A stretch of DNA of 64,000 nt from Flavobacterium paronense (GTDB lineage Bacteria; Bacteroidota; Bacteroidia; Flavobacteriales; Flavobacteriaceae), in NCBI RefSeq assembly GCF_030409795.1, contig NZ_JAUFQN010000019.1, positions 2,666,001 through 2,730,000 on the forward strand, written 5' to 3'. The notes below the pieces were generated by a model that was given only the letters and a program-made list of their open reading frames with translations, did no database searches and was not told where the DNA came from. Below are positions 34,624 to 44,600 of the stretch, one piece after another. Numbering within the stretch: the first letter of the stretch is position 1; every line of letters begins with the position of its first letter. Both the position numbers and the translations under genes were made by a program.

Positions 34624-36060
34624 ATGGATGTAACTACTATATTAATTTTACTGCTTTCTGGTGCCATCATCACCTATTTTTCCGGAGATAAATTAGCTTC
34701 AAAAGTAGCGCTGATTTTCAGTTTGGGAGCTCTGGCTGTTACTTTATATTTACTGACACTATATACTGACGGAGCAAACATCAGTTTTATATCAAATTGG
34801 ATTGATATCCCAAAAGTAAGCTTGGCTTTCAAAGCGGATGGCCTTTCTTTGGCAATGGTTTTATTAACTGCTGCTTTAACACCGCTAATTATATTTTCAT
34901 CTTTCGGAAATACTTTTACCAATGCTAAAAGTTTCTACGCATTAGTATTGTTCATGGCTTTTGCTATGACAGGAACGTTCTTAGCAGCTGATGGTTTGTT
35001 GTACTATATTTTCTGGGAATTATCTTTGATCCCTATTTATTTCATTGCATTAATTTGGGGTAATGGCGATGCAGAAGAACGCAAAAAAGCAGTAGTCAAA
35101 TTTTTTATTTACACGCTTGCCGGTTCGCTTTTCATGTTGATTGGTTTTGCTTATTTATATACAAAAGCGAATAGTTTCCTTTTAGAAGATTTATACAAAT
35201 TAGATTTGTCTTCAACAGAACAATGCTATATTTTCTTTGCTTTCTTCTTAGCGTATGCTATCAAAATTCCAATTATTCCTTTCCATACTTGGCAGGCAAA
35301 AGTATATCAAAAAGCCCCAACCGTTGGAACAATGCTTCTTTCTGGAATCATGCTAAAAATGGGATTATACAGCATCATTCGTTGGCAATTACCTATTGCG
35401 CCACAAGCAGCTAAAACCTATATGCCAGTATTGATAGGTTTGAGTATTGCCGGAGTGATTTATGGTTCGATTGTAGCGTTACGCCAAAAAGATTTAAAAA
35501 AATTATTAGCCTATTCTTCACTAGCACACGTTGGCTTAATTGCCGCTGGTTGTTATACTTTAACCCTTGACGGATTAAGTGGTGCCGTTTCACAGATGAT
35601 TGCTCACGGTTTTGTTATCGTTGGATTATTCTTTGCTACCGAAATCATCTACAGAAGATACGAAACTAGAACTATCGCTGAAATGGGCGGAATCAGAGCA
35701 CAAACTCCAAGATTTTCTTCAATGTTTATGCTTTTGGTATTAGCCTCTGTAGCTTTACCGGGAACATTTAACTTTGTTGGAGAGTTCACCGTTTTATATA
35801 GTTTAAGCCAAATCAATATTTGGTTTGTTATTTTAGGCGGAACCACCATTATATTGGGCGGTTACTATATGTTGAAAATGTTCCAAAACACCATGCTCGG
35901 AGAAACCAACACCAAAGTTTTTACAGATGTAACTACCAATGAAGCGATAACATTAGTTGCTATCATAGGCTTTTTATTATTCTTCGGATTGTATCCAAAA
36001 CCGATAGTGGATTTGGTGACGCCAAGTTTAAATCAAATTTTAGAAACCATAAACAGATAA
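34624..36060 (+). CDS. nuoM: NADH-quinone oxidoreductase subunit M
   Basis: Antiporter-like proton-translocating membrane subunit of 478 residues, about 14 helices. IFWELSLIPIYFIALIWG carries the conserved Glu, and PFHTWQAKVYQKAPTVGTMLLSGIMLKMG is the NuoM signature. It lies 10 bases after nuoL and 10 bases before nuoN. Confidence 0.97.
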   Translation: MDVTTILILLLSGAIITYFSGDKLASKVALIFSLGALAVTLYLLTLYTDGANISFISNWIDIPKVSLAFKADGLSLAMVLLTAALTPLIIFSSFGNTFTNAKSFYALVLFMAFAMTGTFLAADGLLYYIFWELSLIPIYFIALIWGNGDAEERKKAVVKFFIYTLAGSLFMLIGFAYLYTKANSFLLEDLYKLDLSSTEQCYIFFAFFLAYAIKIPIIPFHTWQAKVYQKAPTVGTMLLSGIMLKMGLYSIIRWQLPIAPQAAKTYMPVLIGLSIAGVIYGSIVALRQKDLKKLLAYSSLAHVGLIAAGCYTLTLDGLSGAVSQMIAHGFVIVGLFFATEIIYRRYETRTIAEMGGIRAQTPRFSSMFMLLVLASVALPGTFNFVGEFTVLYSLSQINIWFVILGGTTIILGGYYMLKMFQNTMLGETNTKVFTDVTTNEAITLVAIIGFLLFFGLYPKPIVDLVTPSLNQILETINR

Positions 36061-36070
36061 AAGTCCAGAA

Positions 36071-37438
36071 ATGAATACATTAATTGCCATATCAGGTTTA
36101 GGTGTTTTTTGCCTTATCGCTGAAATCTTTAATTTAAGAAAGCTATTGGTTCCAGTGGCTGTTCTTGGACTGTTAGCTATTCTTGGACTTACCATAGCTG
36201 AGTTTAATACACCTGCCTCTTTTTACAACAATATGATTGTGGTAAATAAGTTTTCGGTTGCCTTCTCAAGTTTATTTATCATTTTGACCATTTTCTTAGT
36301 GGCATTAAGTGGCGACTTTTATAAAGACCATCCAACTAAGATTTCTGATTTTATAGCCATAAAGATTTTCCTTTTATCGGGAGCTGTAGCTATGGTTTCA
36401 TTTGGAAATTTAGCCATGTTCTTCCTAGGTATTGAAGTACTTTCTATCTCGCTTTACATTTTAGCAGCAAGTCGAAGACTAGACATAAAAAGTAATGAAG
36501 CCGGAATGAAATACTTCCTAATGGGTTCCTTTGCCTCTGGATTTATTCTATTCGGAATCTGTTTAGTGTATGGAGCCACGGGTTATTTTGACATGGCAGA
36601 AATCTATGATTTATCGCAAGGCGCTGGTCTACCGGTTTGGTTTCCAATTGGTATAACACTAATCGTTATTGGAATGTTGTTCAAAATTGCTGCTGCTCCA
36701 TTCCATTTTTGGGCTCCCGATGTTTATGAAGGATCACCATCAATGACAACGGCTACCATGAGTACTTTGGCAAAAGTAGTAGCTATGGCAACGCTTTATA
36801 AGTTACTAAGCGGATTGTCTGGCTTGTCTCCAAAAGCTGAGATGCTGATTGTGATTATTTCTATCCTTTCAATGACTGTCGGAAATATTATGGCATTGCG
36901 TCAAACCAATGTGAAACGTATGTTGGCATTTTCGGGTATTTCTCACGCGGGATTTATGCTTATGGCATTGCTTAGCATGTCGACTGCGGCTTCAACCTTA
37001 TTGTATTATACTTCAGCATACGCTTTGGCTGGTATTGCTTCTTTTGCCGTAATTATTTATGTTACTAAAGACAAAGACAATGAGGATATTTTCAACTTTA
37101 ATGGCTTAGCAAAAACAAATCCGTTATTGGCGGCCATACTAACAGCGTCACTTTTATCAATGGCCGGAATTCCTATTTTCTCAGGATTCTTTGCTAAATT
37201 CATGTTATTCACTCAAACCATAAAAGCGGGTTATTTAGTAGTGGTGATTGCGGCAGTTATCAACTCAATCATTAGTGTAGGCTATTACTTCAAATTGATT
37301 TTAGCGATGTACACCAAAGAAGCTTCTGAAGATAAAAGAGCCGTTCCTTTTGTATATTACGCTGTAGCGGTTGTTGCTATTTTACTAAATATTATCATTG
37401 GGATTTATCCATCCTTAGTAACCAATTTACTAAACTAA
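36071..37438 (+). CDS. nuoN: NADH-quinone oxidoreductase subunit N
   Basis: Third antiporter-like subunit, 455 residues and about 14 helices. FFLGIEVLSISLYILAA has the ion-path Glu; PFHFWAPDVYEGSPSMTTATMST is the family signature. It is the last gene of the nuo operon and is followed within 25 bases by a strong terminator. Confidence 0.97.
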   Translation: MNTLIAISGLGVFCLIAEIFNLRKLLVPVAVLGLLAILGLTIAEFNTPASFYNNMIVVNKFSVAFSSLFIILTIFLVALSGDFYKDHPTKISDFIAIKIFLLSGAVAMVSFGNLAMFFLGIEVLSISLYILAASRRLDIKSNEAGMKYFLMGSFASGFILFGICLVYGATGYFDMAEIYDLSQGAGLPVWFPIGITLIVIGMLFKIAAAPFHFWAPDVYEGSPSMTTATMSTLAKVVAMATLYKLLSGLSGLSPKAEMLIVIISILSMTVGNIMALRQTNVKRMLAFSGISHAGFMLMALLSMSTAASTLLYYTSAYALAGIASFAVIIYVTKDKDNEDIFNFNGLAKTNPLLAAILTASLLSMAGIPIFSGFFAKFMLFTQTIKAGYLVVVIAAVINSIISVGYYFKLILAMYTKEASEDKRAVPFVYYAVAVVAILLNIIIGIYPSLVTNLLN

Positions 37439-37461
37439 AAACTGCATTTTTAAAAAATACT

Positions 37462-37496
37462 AAAATCCATCAAGAGTCATTTTGATGGATTTTTTA
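37462..37496 (+). terminator. Intrinsic terminator of the nuo operon
   Basis: AAAATCCATCAA/TTGATGGATTTT arms, 8-base loop and a T run just after nuoN. Confidence 0.88.
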
Positions 37497-37544
37497 GTTA
37501 TCAACAGCGGCAAAAAATAGTCGGCTATTGCGTAAATTTACCTC

Positions 37545-38810
37545 ATGTATGCTTTAGTCGATTGCAATAATTTTTACGCTTCCTGCGAACGTGTTTTTCA
37601 GCCCCAGCTGAACGGAAAACCCATTGTTATTTTGTCTAATAACGATGGTTGCATTATTTCACGTAGTGACGAAGCCAAAGCATTAGGCATTCCGATGGGC
37701 GCACCCGAATTCAAAGTGCGTCAGGAATTAAAAGAAAAAAACATTCATGTCTTTTCGTCTAATTATCCTTTGTATGGCGATTTGAGTAATCGGGTGATGA
37801 AAATCCTGGAAGGTTTTACACCACACACCGAACCGTACAGCATAGACGAAGCGTTTATGAATTTTGATGGAATGCAAATTCCTGATTATCACGATTACGG
37901 TCTGCAGATGAAACGTCGCATTATGAAATGGTTGAGCATTCCGGTTTCTGTTGGTTTTGCCGAAACCAAAGCCTTATCCAAAGTCGCCAATAAAATTGCC
38001 AGAAAATTTCCAGACAGAACTAAAGGTGTCTATGTTATTGATTCCGAAGAGAAGCGAATTAAAGCCTTGAAATGGACCAAAATTGAAGATGTTTGGGGCA
38101 TTGGTTTCCGACTGACTAAGAAAATGAAAATCAAGAATATTAACACGGCTTATGATTTTACGTTACCACATAACGAAGCCTTTATCAAAAAAGAAATGGG
38201 CGTTGTGGGATTGCGATTAAAATATGAACTGGAAGGGAAATCAGTATTAGAATTAGATTTGCCAAAAGATAAAAAAACCATCGCCATTACCCGAAGTTTT
38301 GCCGGAAACATTACCACGCTTGACGAAATGAAAGAACGCGTTTCGACTTTTGCTACGGTCTGTGCCGAAAAGCTCCGCAAACAAAAATCCTGTTGCCATG
38401 GCGTAATGGTCTATTTGCGCAAAGACAAGTATAAAACTGACAGGCAACGCTATAATTTCTATAAAATAGAATGCTTGCCCTTTGCCAGTAACTCTTCTAT
38501 TACCATTAGTAATGTGGCCGTAAAGATGTTAAAGACTATGTTTGAAGAAGGCGAAATTTATAAAAAGGCAGGCGTAATCGTAACCGAAATCATTCCCGAA
38601 AACCAGAAACAATTCCATTTGTTTGAAGAAGAAAATCCAAAGCATCTGAAACTGATGAAAGTTATGGACGATCATTATAAGAAAACGGGCGAACGCAAAA
38701 TACGATTGGGCAATCAAGATTTACAACGCACCTGGAAAATGAAACAAGAGCATTTGTCTAAAAGATACACGACCAATTTTAACGAAATACTGGAAATAAG
38801 ATGCTTGTAA
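37545..38810 (+). CDS. umuC: Y-family translesion DNA polymerase, UmuC type
   Basis: Error-prone DNA polymerase V catalytic subunit used in damage tolerance. The first acidic motif is MYALVDCNNFYASCERVF, the nucleotide-binding strand follows with VILSNNDGCIISRSDEAKALGIPMG, and the catalytic pair lies in PYSIDEAFMNF. Thumb HhH (DVWGIGFRLTKKMK) and little-finger domains follow. Length 421 residues. It precedes umuD, whereas the usual order is umuD then umuC, and a 131-base inverted-repeat element separates them. A weak -7-like TAAATTTA lies immediately upstream at 37533-37540. Confidence 0.95.
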   Translation: MYALVDCNNFYASCERVFQPQLNGKPIVILSNNDGCIISRSDEAKALGIPMGAPEFKVRQELKEKNIHVFSSNYPLYGDLSNRVMKILEGFTPHTEPYSIDEAFMNFDGMQIPDYHDYGLQMKRRIMKWLSIPVSVGFAETKALSKVANKIARKFPDRTKGVYVIDSEEKRIKALKWTKIEDVWGIGFRLTKKMKIKNINTAYDFTLPHNEAFIKKEMGVVGLRLKYELEGKSVLELDLPKDKKTIAITRSFAGNITTLDEMKERVSTFATVCAEKLRKQKSCCHGVMVYLRKDKYKTDRQRYNFYKIECLPFASNSSITISNVAVKMLKTMFEEGEIYKKAGVIVTEIIPENQKQFHLFEEENPKHLKLMKVMDDHYKKTGERKIRLGNQDLQRTWKMKQEHLSKRYTTNFNEILEIRCL

Positions 38811-38816
38811 AAACTC

Positions 38817-38947
38817 CGTCACTTCGAGTGTTTTTGGCTCGACAGCCTTGAGGAGATAAAATTAATTACTTAGCCAAAAACGTATCGAGAAGCCAGAAAG
38901 CAAAACGGTTCTCGATACATCCGCCGCAGCGAACACTCGAACTGACG
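38817..38947. mobile_element. MITE-like inverted-repeat element between umuC and umuD
   Basis: Terminal arms of 16 bases (38817-38832 CGTCACTTCGAGTGTT and 38932-38947 AACACTCGAACTGACG) are inverted repeats with one mismatch. Inside lie two further hairpins: TTTTTGGCT/AGCCAAAAA (38831-38839 with 38872-38880) and GTATCGAGAA/TTCTCGATAC (38882-38891 with 38909-38918). There is no coding sequence. The whole could be a small non-autonomous element or a structured RNA spacer. It ends 5 bases before the umuD start, so it can affect umuD translation. Confidence 0.65.
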
Positions 38948-38952
38948 AAACT

Positions 38953-39387
38953 ATGATAAAACAAAAAAACCTTACTTTCTTTATTCCCGATTTGGAAAAC
39001 GCACAACAACTACCCTACTACGCTAGCGGTATCAAGGCGGGGTTCCCTTCGCCGGCAGCCGATTTTGATGAAACCAAAATTAGTTTAGACAACACCTTAG
39101 TCAAAAATCGGGAAGCTACTTTTTATGCTAAAGCCGTTGGTACTTCAATGATTGGCGCAGGCATTGATGATGGCGATATTATGGTTATTGATCGGAGTCT
39201 GCAACCTACAGCTAATAAAATTGCTGTTTGTTATATTGATAATGAGTTTACCGTAAAGCGCATCAAAATAGAGAAAGATTATGTCTATCTAATGCCCGAA
39301 AACAATGACTTTCAACCTATAAAAGTCACCGAAGATAACGAGTTAATCATTTGGGGAATTGTTACCTATGTAATTAAAGCAGTTTAG
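38953..39387 (+). CDS. umuD: UmuD-like S24 autoprotease
   Basis: Regulatory subunit of polymerase V, related to LexA. The 144-residue protein has the Ser-Lys dyad in AVGTSMIGAGIDDGDIM (Ser65) and EFTVKRIKIE (Lys102), and a likely self-cleavage site at Ala29-Gly30 (GIKAGFPSPA). RecA-stimulated cleavage would activate it. It follows umuC, the reverse of the usual order. The start is close behind an inverted-repeat element and no promoter of its own is obvious. Confidence 0.92.
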   Translation: MIKQKNLTFFIPDLENAQQLPYYASGIKAGFPSPAADFDETKISLDNTLVKNREATFYAKAVGTSMIGAGIDDGDIMVIDRSLQPTANKIAVCYIDNEFTVKRIKIEKDYVYLMPENNDFQPIKVTEDNELIIWGIVTYVIKAV

Positions 39388-39405
39388 AAAAAATAATTTT
39401 TTGTT

Positions 39406-39432
39406 AAAAAGTACACTTTTTGTGTACCTTTT
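39406..39432 (+). terminator. Terminator-like hairpin after umuD
   Basis: GTACAC-TTTTT-GTGTAC with flanking A and T runs lies 19 bases after the umuD stop. It could also be a small operator palindrome. Confidence 0.55.
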
Positions 39433-39469
39433 AGCATGCTGCATTCCGTAATTTTATAAAAAAACACTC

Positions 39470-39485
39470 AATCCCGTTAGGGATT
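39470..39485. repeat. REP palindrome upstream of the RAYT gene
   Basis: AATCCC-GTTA-GGGATT, the same core as the copies downstream of the gene; it ends 10 bases before the transposase start. Confidence 0.8.
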
Positions 39486-39495
39486 TAATATTGGT

Positions 39496-39957
39496 ATGGC
39501 AAATACATACACCCAAATTCACATTCAATTCGTTTTAGTGGTGAAATACCGCAAAGGCTTACTACATTCCTCATTCAAAGACGAATTATACCAATATATA
39601 ACCGGAATAATTAAATACCACAATCATAAAGTATTAGCCATAAACGGAGTTGCTGACCATATTCATATACTTATCGGTATGCGACCAACCCAATCTATAT
39701 CCGATTTATTACAAGATGTCAAAAGAAGTTCTTCAAAGTGGATAAATGAAAAGAAGTTTTTAAAAGTAAAATTTGAATGGCAAGAAGGGTATGGAGCATT
39801 TTCTTATTCCAAATCTGATCTAAACAATGTAATTAAGTATATTAGAAATCAGGAGCAACATCATGCGGTAAAAACGTTTCGAGAGGAATATTTAGAGTTT
39901 CTAAAACTATTTGAGGTTGATTATGATGAAAGATATATTTTTAAGGAACCTATCTGA
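39496..39957 (+). CDS. REP-associated tyrosine transposase (RAYT, IS200/IS605-like)
   Basis: Y1 HUH single-strand transposase of 153 residues. The metal-binding HUH motif is VADHIHILIGM (His55, His57) and the catalytic Tyr is Tyr115 in NVIKYIRNQEQHH. The region WQEGYGAFSYSKSDL is conserved in IS200/IS605 TnpA. The gene is bracketed by REP palindromes sharing the AATCCC/GGGATT arms, as expected for RAYT systems that process and spread REPs rather than move as a simple IS. A REP lies directly upstream and five lie downstream. The gene looks intact. Confidence 0.92.
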   Translation: MANTYTQIHIQFVLVVKYRKGLLHSSFKDELYQYITGIIKYHNHKVLAINGVADHIHILIGMRPTQSISDLLQDVKRSSSKWINEKKFLKVKFEWQEGYGAFSYSKSDLNNVIKYIRNQEQHHAVKTFREEYLEFLKLFEVDYDERYIFKEPI

Positions 39958-39965
39958 TTTATATC

Positions 39966-40167
39966 ATCCCTAACGGGATTTTCCGTGTCAAGGAGAGGCT
40001 ATGTTACCGATATAAAATCCCTAACGGGATTATTTAAATATATATACCTCTGATTTCAATCCCTTTAGGGATGATATATCGGTAAAAAACATCACATAGG
40101 CAATCAATCCCGTAGGGATGATATATAGGTAAAAAACATCACATAGGCAATCAATCCCGTAGGGATG
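39966..40167. repeat. REP array downstream of the RAYT gene
   Basis: Five palindromes with ATCCC/GGGAT arms at 39966-39980, 40016-40031, 40058-40072, 40106-40119 and 40153-40167. The last three sit in a 47-base tandem unit (core, then GATATATAGGTAAAAAACAT and CACATAGGCA). Loop bases vary among TAAC, TTTA and GT. They are the likely substrates of the adjacent transposase. Confidence 0.88.
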
Positions 40168-40180
40168 ATATATAGGTAAA

Positions 40181-40202
40181 AAAGAGGCCCGAGGGCCTCT
40201 TT
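40181..40202 (-). terminator. Intrinsic terminator of the second efflux operon
   Basis: On the minus strand AAAGAGGCCC/GGGCCTCTTT is followed by a T run, 25 bases after the stop of the outer-membrane efflux gene. Confidence 0.82.
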
Positions 40203-40227
40203 CAAAACACAAACAAGACCTTTTCAT

Positions 40228-41664
40228 TTAATTCCAGCCGCCGCCTAATGCCCTGTAAACATTAGTCACTGCATTGAATTGTTCCTTCTTCGCTTCAATC
40301 AATTCTAACTTTGATTCTAAGGCATCGCGTTGCGTCATCAGCACTTCGAAATAATCTACTCGAGATGCTTTGAACAAATCATTTGAAGCGTCGATGGCGG
40401 TGGTTAGCGACTGCACTTCTTTATTCTTAAGGTCATAGAATTGTTCTAGATTTTTAATGTTAGACAATTCATTAGAAACTTCTATATAACCATTCAAAAC
40501 GGTTTTTTGGTAATTGTATAAAGCTTTCAATTGTTCCGCTTTTGCCTTATTAAACTCGGCTTTAATTGCATTTCTGTTAATTAAAGGAGCTGTTAAATCA
40601 CCAACCAAATTATAGATTAACGATTCAGGAGACGTAAAAAGATAAGATGGTTTAAACGCATTAAAACCTATACCTCCGGCAATAGTAAACGAAGGATAAA
40701 ATTCTGCTTTAGCTGCTTTTACATCACACTTGGTCGCAAATAATTCCAATTCAGCTTGTTTAATATCAGGGCGATTGGCTAATAGTTGTGACGGAATACC
40801 CGCTTGAATTTGCTGTGGCAGCTGCGAAATCAAAACCGTTTTGTCCCTAGAAATAGGTTGTGGATAGCGACCCAATAAGAAATTGATTTTATTCTCCGTT
40901 TCTTTAATTTGTTGCTGAATTTGAAACTCTCTGCTTTGAGAATTGAATACTTCAGCTTCAAATTTTTTCACCCCCAACTCATTCGCTCGGGCGGCTTCTT
41001 TCTGCGCTTTTACAATTTCTAATGCATTTTTCTGCAAGGTAATGGTCTGTTGTATAATGTCTAATTGATTGTCATACGACAGCAACTCATAATAAGAGTT
41101 TGCAATCTCGGCAACCAAGTTGGTTACCACAAAGTTTTTACCTTCAATGGTAGCCAAATACCTTGTAAAAGCAGCTTTTTTTGCATTGTGTAACTTTTTC
41201 CAAATATCTACTTCCCAAACGGCGTGTAAACCAAGTCCGTAATCTTGAAGTACTTCAGGAACTTCTTTTCCTGGAGTAATATCCGTTGAAGCATCTCCAG
41301 CCCCTGCGCTTGTATAACGACCTACTTTGTCAACTCCGGCGCCAACGCCAGCAGTAACCATTGGCAACAACAATCCTTTCTTGACTCTGACATCATTGCG
41401 GGCAATTTCAATTTCCTGCAACGTCATTTCCAGTTCTTGATTGTTTTTTAGCGCACTATCAATCAAACTAACCAAGTTAGCATCTTTAAAATAAGTACGC
41501 CATTTCGTGGTTGAAGTATTGGTAGTATCGGTACTTTTGTCAAAAGACGCTGGGACAGCCGCTTTGTTTTCATTCAAAGTCGAAATAGCTGGGGAACAAC
41601 TTGCCACCACTAGGCAAATGCCTAACGCAACACTATATCTATAAGTTATTATTTTATTCAGCAT
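40228..41664 (-). CDS. Outer-membrane efflux lipoprotein, NodT/OprM type
   Basis: Outer-membrane channel of the second RND system; 478 residues. A lipoprotein signal ends VVASCSP (Cys23), and the sequence has the duplicated outer-membrane efflux repeat with QIPAGIPSQLLANRPDIKQAELEL-type family signature around residues 280-310 and long coiled-coil helices. The ATG at 41664 is chosen; a longer frame would need TTG at 41676. It overlaps the RND gene end by 11 bases, which implies coupled translation. Confidence 0.93.
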   Translation of the reverse strand: MLNKIITYRYSVALGICLVVASCSPAISTLNENKAAVPASFDKSTDTTNTSTTKWRTYFKDANLVSLIDSALKNNQELEMTLQEIEIARNDVRVKKGLLLPMVTAGVGAGVDKVGRYTSAGAGDASTDITPGKEVPEVLQDYGLGLHAVWEVDIWKKLHNAKKAAFTRYLATIEGKNFVVTNLVAEIANSYYELLSYDNQLDIIQQTITLQKNALEIVKAQKEAARANELGVKKFEAEVFNSQSREFQIQQQIKETENKINFLLGRYPQPISRDKTVLISQLPQQIQAGIPSQLLANRPDIKQAELELFATKCDVKAAKAEFYPSFTIAGGIGFNAFKPSYLFTSPESLIYNLVGDLTAPLINRNAIKAEFNKAKAEQLKALYNYQKTVLNGYIEVSNELSNIKNLEQFYDLKNKEVQSLTTAIDASNDLFKASRVDYFEVLMTQRDALESKLELIEAKKEQFNAVTNVYRALGGGWN

Positions 41665-44600
41665 GATGATTATCAAATTCTTCGGTTAATGGATTTTCTT
41701 TTTGATTTTTTATATAGGTGAATTTTTCCGCTATTTTACCGAAAATATAATACAGTCCCGGTATCAAAAACACCCCTAATATAGTTCCTAGCAGCATGCC
41801 ACCTACTGCTGCTGTTCCAATAGTTCTATTGCCAATTTTACCTGGTCCTGTTGCAAATACCAAGGGAAGCAAACCAGCTATAAAAGCAAATGAAGTCATT
41901 AAAATAGGACGAAATCTGGTTCTTGCTCCTTCAACGGCAGCTTCCAAAACGGATTTTCCAGCGGCATGTCGCTGTATGGCAAATTCTACAATCAGAACGG
42001 CATTTTTACCCAGTAAACCAATAAGCATTACCATGGCTACCTGAGCATAGATATTGTTTTCTAAGCCCGTAAATTTTAAGAAAAGAAAAGCACCAAAAAT
42101 ACCTGCCGACAAGGATAGAATTACTGAAAAAGGTAAAATAAAACTCTCGTATTGCGCGGCTAAAACTAAATAAACGAAAGCCAAACAGATAAGGAAAATC
42201 CAAATGGCTTGATTTCCTTGTGCTACCTCATCTGCCGAAATACCCGCCCAGTCAATATCATATCCTCTAGGTAGTTTTGCTGCGGCAACTTCTTGAATGA
42301 CTTCAATAGCTTTACCACTACTAAATCCGGGAGCTGCAGAACCACTAATTTCAGTAGAAGTATACATATTGTGTCGGGTGATTTCAGACAAACCGTATAC
42401 CTTCTCTAATTTCATAAAGGCTGAAAAAGGCACCATTTCATCTCGACTGTTTTTCACATATAGCTTTAAAATATCCTCGGGCATTGCTCTATATTCCGGA
42501 GCTGCCTGTACGATTACTTTATAGTTAAAACCATACTTAATAAAACTGATTTCGTAATTACTTCCCACTAACGTAGACAATGTATTCATAGCATTTTCAA
42601 TAGACACTCCTTTTTGTTGTGCCAAATCATTATCTACTTTCAACAGATATTGTGGAAAACTAGCGCTATAGAAACTGAATACATTGGATAATTCTTTGCG
42701 TTTGTTTAGTTCTTTTACAAATTCATTGTTTACGGATTCCATTTTTTTATAATCTCCAGAACCTGTTTTATCCAATAAACGAAGTTCGAATCCTCCCGCT
42801 GCTCCATAACCTGGTACAGCAGGTGGTTGGAAAAATTCGATATTGGCTCCAGGAATATCTTTAGATTTTTCTTCTAATTCGGTCATAATCTCTTGAACCG
42901 ATTGCTTTCTGTCTTTCCAATCCTTAAGGTTTATCAAACAGGTTCCTGAATTAGACCCAGTACCTTCCGTCAAAATTTCATACCCTGCTAAGGAGGAAAC
43001 TGATTGTACTCCGTCAACAGTTTCTGCTATTTTTTGCAATTTCAATGAAATATCATTTGTTCTTTCTAATGAAGAACCCGGAGGTGTTTGAATAATAGCA
43101 TAAAACATCCCTTGATCTTCATTAGGAATAAACCCTGAAGGAACAGTGCTACTAATTAACCAGGTTCCGGCACAAAATCCGAAAAGGGCGACAATAGTGA
43201 TTACTCTTCTATCAACAATTTTAGCCAATACATTTTGGTATTTACCTTGTGCCAAATTAAACTTGTTGTTAAAACCGTCTACCACTCTATTTATAGGGGT
43301 TTTCTTTTTCGGTTTTCCATGATTATTTTGCAACATCATGGCGCATAGCGCTGGTGTTAATGTTAAGGCCACGATACCTGAAAGAACAATTGCTGTTGCC
43401 ATGGTAATAGAGAACTGACGATAGAAAATCCCAACCGGACCCGACATAAACGTTACGGGTACAAATACGGCAACCATCAAGAATGTAATGGCGATTATGG
43501 CTCCTGCTATCTCGTGCATGGCTTGTTTGGTTGCTTTTAAAGGAGAGATATTATCTTCTTCCATCTTCGTATGCACGGCTTCAATGACGACTATGGCATT
43601 ATCGACGACGATTCCGATGGCCAAAACCAAAGCAAAAAGCGTAATTAAATTAAGTGAAATATCGAAGTATTGCATGAACACAAAAGTTCCAATCAATGAC
43701 ACGGGTATGGCAAGCGCAGAGATTACGGTTGAGCGCCAATCGCCCAAGAAAAGAAACACAACCAATCCTACCAATAGAAAGGCCTCAATCAGCGTGTGAA
43801 TTACTTTTTCGATAGAGGCGTCTAAGAATTTAGACACGTCATACGAAATTTCATAATGCATTCCTTTTGGGAATTTTTTCTCAATAGTGGCTAATTTTGT
43901 TTTTATATCGGCAATAACTTGATTCGCATTACTACCAAAAGATTGTTTTAGTACGATTGCTGCCGAAGGTTTTCCATTTAAATTAGAATAAATATCATAC
44001 ATCGAACTACCAAACTCGATGTTGGCCACATCTTTTAATCTTAAAATTTCCCCATTTGGATTTGATTTCAATATAATATTAGCATATTGTTCCTTGGTCG
44101 TAAAACGTCCGGAATATTTTAATACATATTCAAAAGATTGCGAGCGTTTTCCCGAACTTTCCCCTGTTTTACCCGGTGAAGCTTCTAAACTTTGACTCGA
44201 CAAGGCTTCCATTACCTCATCGGCAGAAATTTTATACGCCAACATACGATCGGGTTTCAACCAAATTCGCATGGCATATTCCCGTGTCCCCAAAATATCT
44301 CCCGATCCAACGCCATTTACTCTTTTCAATTCTGATAACACATTGATATCGGCATAATTGTATAAAAACTTCATGTCGGTATTTTTATCGTCACTGTAAA
44401 GGTTGACATACATCAACATACTAGGCACTTCACGGGTAATTTTTATCCCTTCTCTTACTACAATTGGAGGTAGTTTATTTACAACGGAAGCTACACGATT
44501 TTGAACATTAATGGCCGCTTGGTTAGGATCGGTTCCTAAGTTAAACGCAATTTGAATACTTGCTTCACCGTCATTTCCGGCATCTGAAGTCATGTATTTC

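Noticed and set aside
40058..40180. Possible CRISPR array (47-base period with similar spacers)
   Set aside because: The whole unit repeats, including the part that would be spacer; the core is a REP palindrome that also occurs singly, and no cas genes are present.
41665..41676. Longer start (TTG at 41676) for the outer-membrane efflux lipoprotein
   Set aside because: The ATG at 41664 gives a normal lipoprotein signal and a smaller overlap with the pump gene.
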